From Dryocola boscaweniae (GTDB lineage Bacteria; Pseudomonadota; Gammaproteobacteria; Enterobacterales; Enterobacteriaceae): DNA of 64,000 nucleotides. Location of the stretch: NCBI RefSeq assembly GCF_025215095.1, contig NZ_JALHAP010000082.1, positions 186,001-250,000 of the forward strand, given 5' to 3'. Made by a program: the position numbers and the translations under genes. Positions 8,261-16,075 of the stretch are shown in pieces (the stretch's first letter is position 1; each line of letters starts with the position of its first letter). The notes below the pieces were generated by a model. That model ran no database searches and was not told the DNA's origin. It saw only the letters and a list, made by a program, of their open reading frames with translations.

Positions 8261-9565
8261 TTATGCGACAGGCTGAATTTGCGGCTCAAAGGTATTAACA
8301 GGCCAGCTAAAACACAAGCGAGCGCCGCCAGCAGGAGCGTCATCCACACTGACCGCGCCGCCCATTGCTACAGCTACGGAATGAACAATCGCAAGCCCTA
8401 AACCACAGCCGCCGGTGGCTCTGTCGCGGCTTGGGTCAAGTCGGACAAAAGGCTGGAAGACGTGTTCACGTTCTTCGGCAGGAATGCCCGGGCCGTCGTC
8501 TTCAACTTGCAGCACGGCGGCTGGGCCGTCCAGCCACAGGCTGACGCGCAGTGTTTGCCGGCTATAGCGAAGCGCGTTATTGATCAAATTGTCGATGACT
8601 CGCTCCATAAGCCGCAAATCAATTAGTCCGAAATTACCGCTGGCGGGGCATTCCAGTTCGATATTCCGATGGGGATGAATCAAACGAACGTCAGCAATAT
8701 GGTTTTGCAGCCAGGCCGGGAAGTCGACTTGCGAAAGATGCAGGTCCGTTTGCGGGCGGTCAAGGCGAGCGTAGGTCAGCAGTTCATCAATAAGCCCTTC
8801 AAGCTGGCCGATATCCCGGTTAAGGGCCTGCGACTCTTGTTCGGTCAGGTTATCGCTCATTTCCAGCCTGTAACGCAGGCGAACCAGCGGCGTGCGCAGT
8901 TCGTGGGCGATGCCATCAATCAGCAGTTTTTTACTGGCGATCAGCGCGTTTATGTTATCGGCCATTTGGTTAAAGGCGACCCCTAAACGTTCAAAACTGG
9001 AAGCGCTGTCGAAATGAATTCGCTCGTCGAGATGTCCTTTGCCGAGCCGCTGTGCTGCGGTTTCCAGTTTCAGCATGTCCTGCCAGTGCGGGCGCATCCA
9101 GATGAAAACGGGGAAGGCCAGCGAGATGGCGATAAACGCCATCAGGGCTACATCAAACAGGCGCATTTGGTGCAGGAAAAAGAGATACGGAATAGGGCCA
9201 ACCGCCAGAACGTAGTGGCTGCGGGGAATACGCTGGATAAACGTATATTCATCATCAAGGGCAACGATTTCACCTTCGCGCAAACGGCGAGCGGTTATTT
9301 CATCAAGCTTAAATTTATTCATCGGCTCGATGTTCAGCTTAAAAGATAAGTTGAGATCCAGGTCGTTGATGGTTTTGTTCCAGTCGCGCGGCGGAATTTC
9401 CCGCAGTTCGCTTCGCATCAGGTAGAGCGAGCTTTTCATCAGGTCGTCCAGCGACTGCCGGCCCGCACGTTCGGCGGTAAATTTATAAACCAGCCCGACC
9501 AGCATGGTCATCACCAGGAAGCAAACAAACAGCAGGAGATAAAACTGAATGAACAGCTTTTTCAT
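8261..9565 (-). CDS. rstB: Sensor histidine kinase RstB
   Basis: RstB is the membrane sensor kinase of the RstBA two-component system. The 434-residue protein has a first membrane helix at about residues 4-26, a periplasmic domain, a second helix at about 135-155 (VALMAFIAISLAFPVFIW) and a HAMP region. The HisKA box IDGIAHELRTPLVRLRYRLE carries the phosphoryl-accepting histidine. The ATPase domain has the N box (VIDNLINNALRYS), G1 (DDGPGIP) and G2 (GGCGLGLAIVHS). In E. coli, rstB follows rstA directly; here zinT on the opposite strand separates them. RstB therefore needs its own promoter in 9566-9745. Confidence 0.95.
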   Translation of the reverse strand: MKKLFIQFYLLLFVCFLVMTMLVGLVYKFTAERAGRQSLDDLMKSSLYLMRSELREIPPRDWNKTINDLDLNLSFKLNIEPMNKFKLDEITARRLREGEIVALDDEYTFIQRIPRSHYVLAVGPIPYLFFLHQMRLFDVALMAFIAISLAFPVFIWMRPHWQDMLKLETAAQRLGKGHLDERIHFDSASSFERLGVAFNQMADNINALIASKKLLIDGIAHELRTPLVRLRYRLEMSDNLTEQESQALNRDIGQLEGLIDELLTYARLDRPQTDLHLSQVDFPAWLQNHIADVRLIHPHRNIELECPASGNFGLIDLRLMERVIDNLINNALRYSRQTLRVSLWLDGPAAVLQVEDDGPGIPAEEREHVFQPFVRLDPSRDRATGGCGLGLAIVHSVAVAMGGAVSVDDAPAGGARLCFSWPVNTFEPQIQPVA

Positions 9566-9687
9566 TAAAAATTACCGGTCTATCAATTGATTGTTGTTGC
9601 CCCTGTTTTGCAGGGCCGTTATGGGGAATAAGTATGCTCGCGTTCTTTCTGGCTGGCTATAGAGGCAGGGCTTTCATTTTTATTAAA

Positions 9688-9702
9688 TGTTATGTTATAA
9701 CA
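9688..9702. promoter_or_regulatory. Zur operator of zinT
   Basis: TGTTATG-T-TATAACA is a near-perfect 7-1-7 palindrome with one mismatch to the enteric Zur consensus TGTTATA-N-TATAACA. It lies 44 bp before the zinT ATG, and its flanking A and T bases also fit. Zur would repress zinT when zinc is plentiful. The site also lies in the leader region of divergent rstB. Confidence 0.85.
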
Positions 9703-9745
9703 TATTGAATCAAAGCGAGTGAAAACACAGGAGAAAGTACAAATC

Positions 9746-10384
9746 ATGAAGAACGCCGCTATTTTACTGGGACTGGGAGTCCTGCTTGGCAGTTCGAATG
9801 CCTTTGCCCATGCGCATCATCATGGCGCACCTTTAACTGAGGTAGAACAAAAAGCCAGCGAAGGGGTGTTTGACGATAAAAACGTTAAAGACCGGGCGCT
9901 GAGCGACTGGGAGGGTATCTGGCAATCCCTGAATCCCTATTTGCTGAACGGCGATCTCACTCCGGTCTTAGAACAAAAGGCTAAAAAAAGCGGTAAATCC
10001 CTTACTGAGATAGAAGCGTATTACAAAACAGGTTACGCAACCGACATCGACACGATCGGTATTGAGAATAACGTTATGGAGTTCCACGTCGGGAAAGAAG
10101 TGAATACCTGCGAATACACTTATGCCGGGTTTAAAATTCTCAACTACGTTTCCGGGAAGAAGGGCGTTCGTTACCTGTTTGAATGTAAAGACAGCAAATC
10201 TAAGGCACCGAAATATGTCCAGTTCAGCGATCATATTATCGGCCCGCGTAAATCCCAGCATTTCCATATCTTCATGGGGAATGAATCTCAGGATTCACTC
10301 CTGAAAGAGATGGATAACTGGCCTACTTTTTATCCTTACAACATGACGAAAGCGCAGGTTGTGGACGAAATGCTGCATCATTAA
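9746..10384 (+). CDS. zinT: Periplasmic zinc-binding protein ZinT
   Basis: ZinT is a secreted zinc and cadmium chaperone that helps ZnuA scavenge zinc during starvation. The 212-residue product has a signal peptide (MKNAAILLGLGVLLGSSNAFA) followed by a histidine cluster HAHHHG. The lipocalin-like domain contains PRKSQHFHIFMG, which carries conserved metal-site histidines. The ATG at 9746 is preferred: it has a GGAGAAAG ribosome site and opens on a proper signal peptide, whereas the GTG at 9719 would precede it with polar residues. It is convergent with rstA and divergent from rstB, an insertion relative to the E. coli locus. Confidence 0.95.
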   Translation: MKNAAILLGLGVLLGSSNAFAHAHHHGAPLTEVEQKASEGVFDDKNVKDRALSDWEGIWQSLNPYLLNGDLTPVLEQKAKKSGKSLTEIEAYYKTGYATDIDTIGIENNVMEFHVGKEVNTCEYTYAGFKILNYVSGKKGVRYLFECKDSKSKAPKYVQFSDHIIGPRKSQHFHIFMGNESQDSLLKEMDNWPTFYPYNMTKAQVVDEMLHH

Positions 10385-10410
10385 GAACAAATGCCGCATG
10401 GAAGCGGCAT
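10384..10410 (-). terminator. Hairpin after rstA
   Basis: ATGCCGC (10391-10397) pairs with GCGGCAT (10404-10410). On the minus strand the hairpin is followed by TTTGTTCTT, so it could end rstA transcripts before they enter zinT in antisense. A modest U tract limits confidence. Confidence 0.55.
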
Positions 10411-10417
10411 CGCTGCG

Positions 10418-11146
10418 TCACGCTTCACTTTCCCAGGCGTGCGGAGCAAACAGGTAGCCCTTGTTGCGCACGGTTTTAATGCGGAACGGTTCAGTCGCGC
10501 TGTCGTACAATTTCTTGCGCAGCCTGGAAATAGCAACGTCCACGCTTCTGTCCATGCCGTCATAACTTACCCCACGCAGATTTTTCAGCAGCGCGTCTCT
10601 GTCCATAATCTGCCCGGCGTGCGTGGCAAGCTCCCACAACAAATCAAAATCCGCAGTAGAAAGCGCTATGTTTTCCGTACCAAGCGTAACCTGGCGATTC
10701 AGCGGGTCGATACAAAGCGTGCCAAATCGCATGGCCTTATGCGGTTTTAACGCGGCTGGCGTGGTTTCGACCGTATGTTGAGCGGAAATGCGCTGACGTA
10801 AATGCAGGCGCAGACGTGCTAAAAGCACGGCGGGCGGGGTGGTTTTTAAAATGTAATCGTTAGCGCCCATTTCCAGCGAAAGAATATGATTCATGTCGCT
10901 GTCCAGAGAGGTCAGCAGAACAATCGGGCCATCCCACTGGGGACGCAGATCGCGGCACAGCGTCATGCCGTCTTTACCGGGCAGCATAACATCCAGCAGC
11001 ACCAGATCGGGCTGATGCTGTTTAATTACCGCTTCGGCGCGATCGCCGCGGCTTTCGACAATGACATCAATATCGTGTTTACCCAGATAAGCTGCAATTA
11101 ACGAGCCCACTTCTGGGTCATCTTCCACATATACGATTTTGTTCAT
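10418..11146 (-). CDS. rstA: Response regulator RstA
   Basis: RstA is an OmpR/PhoB-type DNA-binding response regulator of 242 residues. The receiver domain has the acidic pair EDD, the phosphorylated aspartate in LVLLDVMLPGKDG, the threonine in VLLTS and the lysine in YILKTTPP. The winged-helix domain ends in SRLRKKLYDSATEPFRIKTVRNKGYLFAP. The ATG at 11146 gives MNKIVYVEDD, aligned with E. coli (MNTIVFVEDD); an upstream start at 11182 is less likely. In E. coli, rstA is activated by PhoP and regulates asr, ompF and other targets. Its partner gene rstB lies 850 bp downstream, beyond zinT. Confidence 0.94.
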   Translation of the reverse strand: MNKIVYVEDDPEVGSLIAAYLGKHDIDVIVESRGDRAEAVIKQHQPDLVLLDVMLPGKDGMTLCRDLRPQWDGPIVLLTSLDSDMNHILSLEMGANDYILKTTPPAVLLARLRLHLRQRISAQHTVETTPAALKPHKAMRFGTLCIDPLNRQVTLGTENIALSTADFDLLWELATHAGQIMDRDALLKNLRGVSYDGMDRSVDVAISRLRKKLYDSATEPFRIKTVRNKGYLFAPHAWESEA

Positions 11147-11202
11147 AACCCGGTGTGTCTTGTAAAAAGGGGAAACATACACTGAGCAAATTGTTTACGC
11201 CA

Positions 11203-11219
11203 TCAATCACTGGTAAACA
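11203..11219 (-). promoter_or_regulatory. Possible PhoP box upstream of rstA
   Basis: The minus strand reads TGTTTA-CCAGT-GATTGA, two hexamers with the 5-bp spacing of PhoP direct repeats; the second half is degenerate. In E. coli, rstA belongs to the PhoP regulon. No convincing -10 lies at the ideal distance, so this is tentative. Confidence 0.4.
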
Positions 11220-11222
11220 GAT

Positions 11223-11948
11223 TTATCGAAGCGGGCGCCCGCCGTCTACCGCATGGGTGCGTCCGGTAACGTATCGACTTTCCAGCAGATAATTCACCAG
11301 GGAGACAATCTCTTTTTCACCCGGCGCTATCTTCATTAATGATTTATTCAGCGCTGCTTTGCGGTACTGCGCATCATCATGTTCATTGAATAAAATCATT
11401 GCCGGAGCAATCGCATTCACTTTTACTTCAGGAGCCAGTTTGCGGGCAAAAGAACGCGTCAGGTTATCTAAAGCGGCTTTACTGGCGGCATAAGCGATAT
11501 GCTTATCGCTCCCGCGCTCAACCACGTAATCAGTAAAGTGAATAATATCCGAACTGGCGTGACCGTGCCCGCGCAGCAAAGGTTCGAGCAAATGATTAAG
11601 CAAATAAGGGGCATTGACGTGTATTTGCAGCATGGCCGCAAGCGTGTCGCTGTGCGGAACCGAATGAGACTCGCCCTGCCAGGCGCTGGCGTTATGAATA
11701 ACAGCGCGCAGGCCACCGCAGTGTTTCATTACGGTGTCCGCAAACGCCTTAATGCCTGCATCCGTGGAAAAATCGCCGAACAGGCAAAGCGCGCCTGCCT
11801 GTTCGAGCTCATCAATGGAAGGGTAACGCGTTCTGAAACTAATGATAACCGGCTGATTCCGTGCCAGAAAATCTTTCGCAAGCGCAAGACCAATGCGACG
11901 GCCAGCGCCGGTAATCAGTACCGGCCGGGTGGAAAAAATATTATCCAT
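11223..11948 (-). CDS. folM: Dihydromonapterin reductase FolM
   Basis: FolM is an SDR-family NADPH reductase that makes tetrahydromonapterin and has weak dihydrofolate reductase activity. The 241-residue protein has the dinucleotide motif ITGAGRRIG, in which the arginine pair is typical of pteridine reductases. The active-site YxxxK occurs as YAASK, and the PxxxxxDGG-like end is VDGGRPLR. It matches E. coli FolM closely (DIIHFTDYVVERGSDKHIAYAASKAALDN). It lies downstream of ydgI with about 30 bp between them and may be co-transcribed. The E. coli glpM/ydgC gene that I recall between folM and rstA is absent. Confidence 0.93.
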   Translation of the reverse strand: MDNIFSTRPVLITGAGRRIGLALAKDFLARNQPVIISFRTRYPSIDELEQAGALCLFGDFSTDAGIKAFADTVMKHCGGLRAVIHNASAWQGESHSVPHSDTLAAMLQIHVNAPYLLNHLLEPLLRGHGHASSDIIHFTDYVVERGSDKHIAYAASKAALDNLTRSFARKLAPEVKVNAIAPAMILFNEHDDAQYRKAALNKSLMKIAPGEKEIVSLVNYLLESRYVTGRTHAVDGGRPLR

Positions 11949-11979
11949 TGATGGCTTCTCCTTGCTTGCGTTCGAAACG

Positions 11980-13362
11980 TTATCTCACCAGCATCCATGT
12001 CGCAGGAAACGCGGCAATCAGCATCACTGCGATAACGGCTTTTTCCTGAATGTTTAGATTGATGTCATGCGTATGCGTACTGCGGGCGTACATAAAGACA
12101 AGCAGCCCGGGAGCGTACAATACCACCGAAAGAAGCAGGTGCATCGGGCCTGACGCATAAAGTAACCATAACCCATAAATGCATGCGCCAAGGCCGATGG
12201 CCTTATGCAAAGGGCGTGTAGCCACTTTTAATAAATAAGCGCCCACCAGGAAATAGGGCACGAGAATCATTTCCGAAGCGATGGTCAACAAAGTATTGTA
12301 ATCGGAGCCCGTGAGCCAAATCAGCACCAGGCAGATCTGTACGCTGATGTTAGTCAGCCACAGCGACGCGGAAGGAGCGTTATTTTTATTCTGGCGAGCA
12401 AAAATCTTTGGGAACGCTTTATGCGTAGCGGCAAGCAAAGGCACCTCTGCGGCCATTATTGTCCAGCTCAGATAGGCGCCGCACACGGAAACAATCAAAC
12501 CTGCAGCGATAACGACTTCGCCCCAGGGGCCCATCATATCGACCATAATGCCGGCCATGGACGGATTGCGCATGGCAGCAAGCTCAGGACGCGCCACCAC
12601 GCCAAGAGAAAGCAGCGTCACCAGCAGATAAACACCCAGCGCGGCAATTACGGCGAGCAAGGTTGCGCGACCCACGTCCTTTTTATTGCGCGCACGAGCG
12701 GAAACAACCACTGCGCCTTCAACGCCGATAAACACCCACAGCGTAATCAGCATGGTGTTTTTCACCTGCTCCCAGACAGGCACGCCTAATTCCAGGCCAG
12801 AAAAATCGAGGCTAAAAGTACGAAGCTGGAAGGCCATTGCTGCGAGCATGATGAACATACCGAGCGGGAGAAGCTTAGCAAGGGTCGCAACCAGATTAAT
12901 ACTGGCCGCTGTTTGTACGCCGCGGAGCACCAGCCAGTGAACCATCCATAACAGCACGGAGGCGCCTACGATAGACTGCCATGTATTTCCGTCACCAAAC
13001 AGACGCAGTTCGGGCGTATCGGTAAAGAAACTTAACGCGGAGAACACGATAACAAGATAAGACACGTTAGCGATGACGGCGCATAGCCAGTAGCCCCAGG
13101 CGGAGCAAAAGCCGATTAATTCACCAAAACCTTCCCGAGCGTAAGTGAATATACCGCCGTCAAGGTCGGGACGCAGGCGGGTCAGCACCAGCATGGCGAG
13201 CGCCAGCAGCAGGATGCCCGCTCCGGTGATTGCCCAACCAATCAACAGCGCCGCAGGACTTGCTACGCTTGCCATATTTTGCGGCAGACTAAACACCCCT
13301 GCGCCGAGCATCGAGCTGAGGACCAGGGCGGTTAACGCGGCGAGACCAAGTTTCTTTTCCAT
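11980..13362 (-). CDS. ydgI: APC-family amino acid antiporter YdgI
   Basis: This is a basic amino acid/polyamine antiporter of the APA family, 460 residues, the same length as E. coli YdgI. It has about 12-13 membrane helices, beginning LAALTALVLSSMLGAGVFSLPQNMA, where GAGVF is the substrate-binding break in helix 1. It resembles arginine/ornithine antiporters (ArcD type), so exchange of basic amino acids is likely; the actual substrate in enterics is not settled. It is the first gene of the ydgI-folM pair. Confidence 0.92.
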   Translation of the reverse strand: MEKKLGLAALTALVLSSMLGAGVFSLPQNMASVASPAALLIGWAITGAGILLLALAMLVLTRLRPDLDGGIFTYAREGFGELIGFCSAWGYWLCAVIANVSYLVIVFSALSFFTDTPELRLFGDGNTWQSIVGASVLLWMVHWLVLRGVQTAASINLVATLAKLLPLGMFIMLAAMAFQLRTFSLDFSGLELGVPVWEQVKNTMLITLWVFIGVEGAVVVSARARNKKDVGRATLLAVIAALGVYLLVTLLSLGVVARPELAAMRNPSMAGIMVDMMGPWGEVVIAAGLIVSVCGAYLSWTIMAAEVPLLAATHKAFPKIFARQNKNNAPSASLWLTNISVQICLVLIWLTGSDYNTLLTIASEMILVPYFLVGAYLLKVATRPLHKAIGLGACIYGLWLLYASGPMHLLLSVVLYAPGLLVFMYARSTHTHDINLNIQEKAVIAVMLIAAFPATWMLVR

Positions 13363-13521
13363 AGGCGTCCAAAAAATGTGAGGCAGGACCCAGAATAATT
13401 ATTATGCTTTTTCGCATAAATTTGGTGGGTAACGCTAAGGCGCGGAATTTTACGGAGTGTGGACACTGCTTGCAATGACATGCGCCATAAATTGAACTAA
13501 TCGCGCAAAAAGAGGGCAATA

Positions 13522-13545
13522 AAAGGGCAGCGAAAGCTGCCCTGG
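13522..13545 (-). terminator. Rho-independent terminator of ydgH
   Basis: GGGCAGC (13525-13531) pairs with GCTGCCC (13536-13542) around GAAA. The minus strand continues TTTTATT. Confidence 0.8.
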
Positions 13546-13557
13546 CAATATTAACGC

Positions 13558-14502
13558 TTACTTGTAGAGGTCCGCGCTGATGGTCATGTTGCCGCCACGC
13601 TCCTGCCACTGGCGAGTCACGTGATAATACTTCGCCCCTTTTTTGGCGGCACGTTTCGCTACCTGGTATGACACTTCCGTCATGCCGCTGTAGTGGCCGG
13701 TAAATTTAATGCTGTCAAACGGCACCATCTGCGCAGCGGTGACTTTGTTTACTTCCTCAACCCTGGTTCCGTCCGGCAGGGTGACAGTGTAACGACCGCC
13801 TTTTGATGACTGGGTTTCAAAGAAGCGGCCTACGTCAGAACTTGGCGTAGAGGAAGTGGCCACGCCTGGAATTTCAACTTTCTTCGCCGCCACGCCGCCC
13901 GCAGCCAGCGCCGCTTTACCGGCTTCTGAATTGGCAGGAATAGCGTCCGGGCTTTGCACGACACGTTTTTTCGCGTCAGCTTTATAGATAAACGCGGTTA
14001 TACGCTGATTGCCGCCCTGGTTTGCATCGACCTGACGCACAATATAAAAAGAGGCTGCGCCTTTAGCTTTAGCCGCCTTGGTAATGGCTTCGTTAACTTC
14101 TGGCTGGCTACGATAAAAACCCTGAACGGTGACGGTATCGAAAGGCTCAAGCAGATACGCCTGATCTTTTGGCAGTTCCATTACGCCATTGATAACGCGG
14201 TTGCCTTTTTCTGCGGCTTTCGGTGCGTCAGCATGGAAAACATCCGCAACCACGCGCCAGTTGCCGCTGTTGCCGTTGTCATTTAGATCCTGAATATAAA
14301 AAGAAGCGGCACCGGCGTCGTCAGCACGGCGAGAAACGGCTTTAGCCGCATCGCCGATCGTATTAAAACGACCCGTTACGATGATGCGATCAAAAGGTTT
14401 AAGAGAGGCCGCTTGCTCTGGGGTCAGTTCCTGTGCAGCCTGAGCAGACAGGGTCGTCAGGGAGATAAGTGCTGACGCCAGAAGGGTGTTCTTGAGCTTC
14501 AT
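13558..14502 (-). CDS. ydgH: DUF1471 periplasmic protein YdgH
   Basis: This 314-residue secreted protein has a signal peptide (MKLKNTLLASALISLTTLSAQA) and three copies of the YdgH/BhsA-McbA (DUF1471) fold. They begin near residues 35, 110 and 250 and are marked by the repeated pattern PFDxIxxxGxF and ASFYI or KYYHV. DUF1471 proteins are linked to stress and biofilm phenotypes; YdgH itself has been tied to envelope homeostasis, but its biochemistry is unknown. The ATG at 14502 matches the E. coli start and has an AAGGAT ribosome site; an upstream extension to 14595 lacks support. Confidence 0.93.
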   Translation of the reverse strand: MKLKNTLLASALISLTTLSAQAAQELTPEQAASLKPFDRIIVTGRFNTIGDAAKAVSRRADDAGAASFYIQDLNDNGNSGNWRVVADVFHADAPKAAEKGNRVINGVMELPKDQAYLLEPFDTVTVQGFYRSQPEVNEAITKAAKAKGAASFYIVRQVDANQGGNQRITAFIYKADAKKRVVQSPDAIPANSEAGKAALAAGGVAAKKVEIPGVATSSTPSSDVGRFFETQSSKGGRYTVTLPDGTRVEEVNKVTAAQMVPFDSIKFTGHYSGMTEVSYQVAKRAAKKGAKYYHVTRQWQERGGNMTISADLYK

Positions 14503-14669
14503 AAAAATAATCCTTCGCCTTGCGCAAAATGAATACTGATACCGCATTCTCTGAAAGTTGCCTGTAAGCGGCAGATTATTGCATCGATTGAGCATTTAAT
14601 CTACAACTTGTTGATTTAGCTTACGTTATCAGGTTAGCCAATTGATAAAAGAGCATAAGCGGCATGGCA

Positions 14670-14816
14670 TTAAGCGCCGCCTGTCTTAGCAGTCAAAAGG
14701 CTGACCCGGTCGGCGTCCAGGTCCGAAACCTGCGCCGAGTACACCGTATATACCATTTGCGCGTTCTCATGTCCCATCTGTCCGGCAATAAAAACAGGAT
14801 TAGCGCCTGCAAACAG
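14670..14816 (-). pseudogene. C-terminal remnant of a phage tyrosine integrase
   Basis: Read on the minus strand, this stretch translates to LFAGANPVFIAGQMGHENAQ, then MVYTVYSAQVSDLDADRVSL and a stop. This is the end of the catalytic domain of a lambda/P4-type tyrosine recombinase, with the box II GH and the nucleophile tyrosine in MVYTVY. About 49 codons remain, and an in-frame stop lies just upstream (near 14827), so the rest is lost. It marks an old prophage or island junction between ydgH and pntA. Confidence 0.85.
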
Positions 14817-14918
14817 GATCGTTATTTATCCGGGTTTGTGACCGGAGCGCCTGCAACATTCATTATTCCTGCTCAATTTGAGAGTAATATGACTTTGTCA
14901 GAACTATTCGGAGCCATC

Positions 14919-15161
14919 ATGAAAAAATTCCAGTTATACGTTGGCGGCGTTAACGACATCACCTACCGGTACGACATACAGAAAGTGGGTGATGTCTTTA
15001 GTGTGAGCATTTTCAATGTAGCTAAGCAAAAGCACATTGAATCTGGCTCAAAATCAATGCGCCACATTACCTCGCAGGATGTAATTGAAGAGTGCGCATC
15101 ACACTACAGGCGGCAGGCCAATAGCCTGAAAGGCTTCCTCGGATGGTTAGGCCTCAGGTAA
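14919..15161 (+). CDS. Small orphan protein, 80 residues
   Basis: The 80-residue product begins MKKFQLYVGGVNDITYRYDI and has no family I recognise. GGAG at 14909-14912 sits well for the ATG at 14919; an in-frame ATG at 14889 is an alternative. The composition is ordinary for a soluble alpha/beta protein with a basic tail (SHYRRQANSLKGFLGWLGLR). A good terminator follows at 15201. It lies beside the integrase remnant, so it may be cargo of the former element. Confidence 0.6.
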   Translation: MKKFQLYVGGVNDITYRYDIQKVGDVFSVSIFNVAKQKHIESGSKSMRHITSQDVIEECASHYRRQANSLKGFLGWLGLR

Positions 15162-15200
15162 AAACATTGCCAGGCCCGATTCCAGGCGACAAAAATATAA

Positions 15201-15230
15201 AAGCCACCAGTAAATGCCGGTGGCTTTTTT
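15201..15230 (+). terminator. Rho-independent terminator after the 80-residue gene
   Basis: AAGCCACC (15201-15208) pairs with GGTGGCTT (15219-15226), followed by T residues. Confidence 0.85.
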
Positions 15231-15294
15231 ATGCGTCTCGTAAACATCTTCAGGTTATCTCTCGGGCGGTGGATAAGCTATGCGGGCATCATCG

Positions 15295-15303
15295 TCTAGA
15301 CTT
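15295..15303 (+). promoter_or_regulatory. Sigma-S-like -10 element
   Basis: TCTAGACTT differs at one base from the RpoS extended -10 pattern KCTAYACTT. It lies 31 bp before the start of the hydrophilic 66-residue gene. No clear -35 is seen, which is usual for sigma-S promoters. Confidence 0.4.
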
Positions 15304-15333
15304 AGCATTGCTAAAAGCATAAAGGAGAACGCA

Positions 15334-15534
15334 ATGTCGAAACTCGATTCAAATGAACAGCGAAGAAAAGAGGGTGATGTGAGTAAGGGTTTGCCAGAGT
15401 CCGCCCCAAACGTCAGTAATGCCTACGAAGAAGACGATCGTCCGAGTAAGGAGCCCGGCAAGCACGGCGAAATACCTCGTAAGCGAGACGACAGCGAGGA
15501 CGATAAAAAAGGTCCCTACAGAAAAGGTAGCTGA
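15334..15534 (+). CDS. Hydrophilin-like small protein, 66 residues
   Basis: This extremely polar 66-residue protein (MSKLDSNEQRRKEGDVSKGL and onward) is rich in Lys, Arg, Asp, Glu, Ser, Gly and Pro. It has almost no large hydrophobic residues and no cysteine or tryptophan, so it should be intrinsically disordered. An AAGGAG ribosome site precedes the ATG, and a terminator follows. The composition recalls hydrophilins and small stress proteins linked to osmotic or drying tolerance. That role, and RpoS control, are inferred from composition and a -10-like element only. Confidence 0.7.
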   Translation: MSKLDSNEQRRKEGDVSKGLPESAPNVSNAYEEDDRPSKEPGKHGEIPRKRDDSEDDKKGPYRKGS

Positions 15535-15542
15535 GTATCGCA

Positions 15543-15575
15543 AGGCGCACTTATCGGGTGCGCCTGATTATTTTC
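15543..15575 (+). terminator. Rho-independent terminator after the 66-residue gene
   Basis: AGGCGCAC (15543-15550) pairs with GTGCGCCT (15558-15565), followed by GATTATTTT. Confidence 0.75.
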
Positions 15576-16075
15576 GCTAAAGCGTAAAATCAGCAAATGT
15601 TGTCGCCGCGACATGTCCGCTATTCCAGTTTGCTTATGATCGGTTAAAGTTTGCCTTCGCCGAATTTCCATAACAAAAGATTATATGTCCTGAATTTGCC
15701 CTGTTGACCAGTAAAAACGATAAAGCTTATGACTTATTTGGTTAATACATTGTTAAAACCGACATTTAGCGTGGCGCAGAATCGTGTTTTACCGCTTCGC
15801 TCAAGCGTATTATCAGGCGCCAGCGATGAATTTTAGTTAAAAATAGCTGCTTTAAGGTCTGGACACTGAGATTTTGCGGTAAAGATACAAATACTGCGAT
15901 CATGATGTGGATCACAGGCGTTATTTTCAGTAGGTTATAAAAAGTTTGTTACAGATGTATTTTTTGTTGAAGTGGTAACGGAGATGACGTTTGTCAGGAG
16001 TACAGACAACGGGCATACGGTTGGCTACGGCAACGTCTGACAAACCATCATAATAAACAGATGGAAGGGAATACT
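15576..16075 (+). promoter_or_regulatory. pntAB upstream region
   Basis: These 500 bp hold no convincing gene. A short inverted repeat TGTCG-CCG-CGACA lies at 15601-15613. A half-site-like TGGATCACA near 15907 weakly recalls a CRP site. The AT-rich segment 15930-15970 is the likely pntAB promoter zone. The pntA leader is long and includes GGAAGGGA just before the start. Confidence 0.4.

Noticed and set aside
9719..9745. GTG start extending ZinT by nine residues
   Set aside because: The ATG at 9746 has a good ribosome site and begins a normal signal peptide.
15900..15925. CRP site upstream of pntA
   Set aside because: Only one half (TCACA) is good; the other half matches three of five bases.
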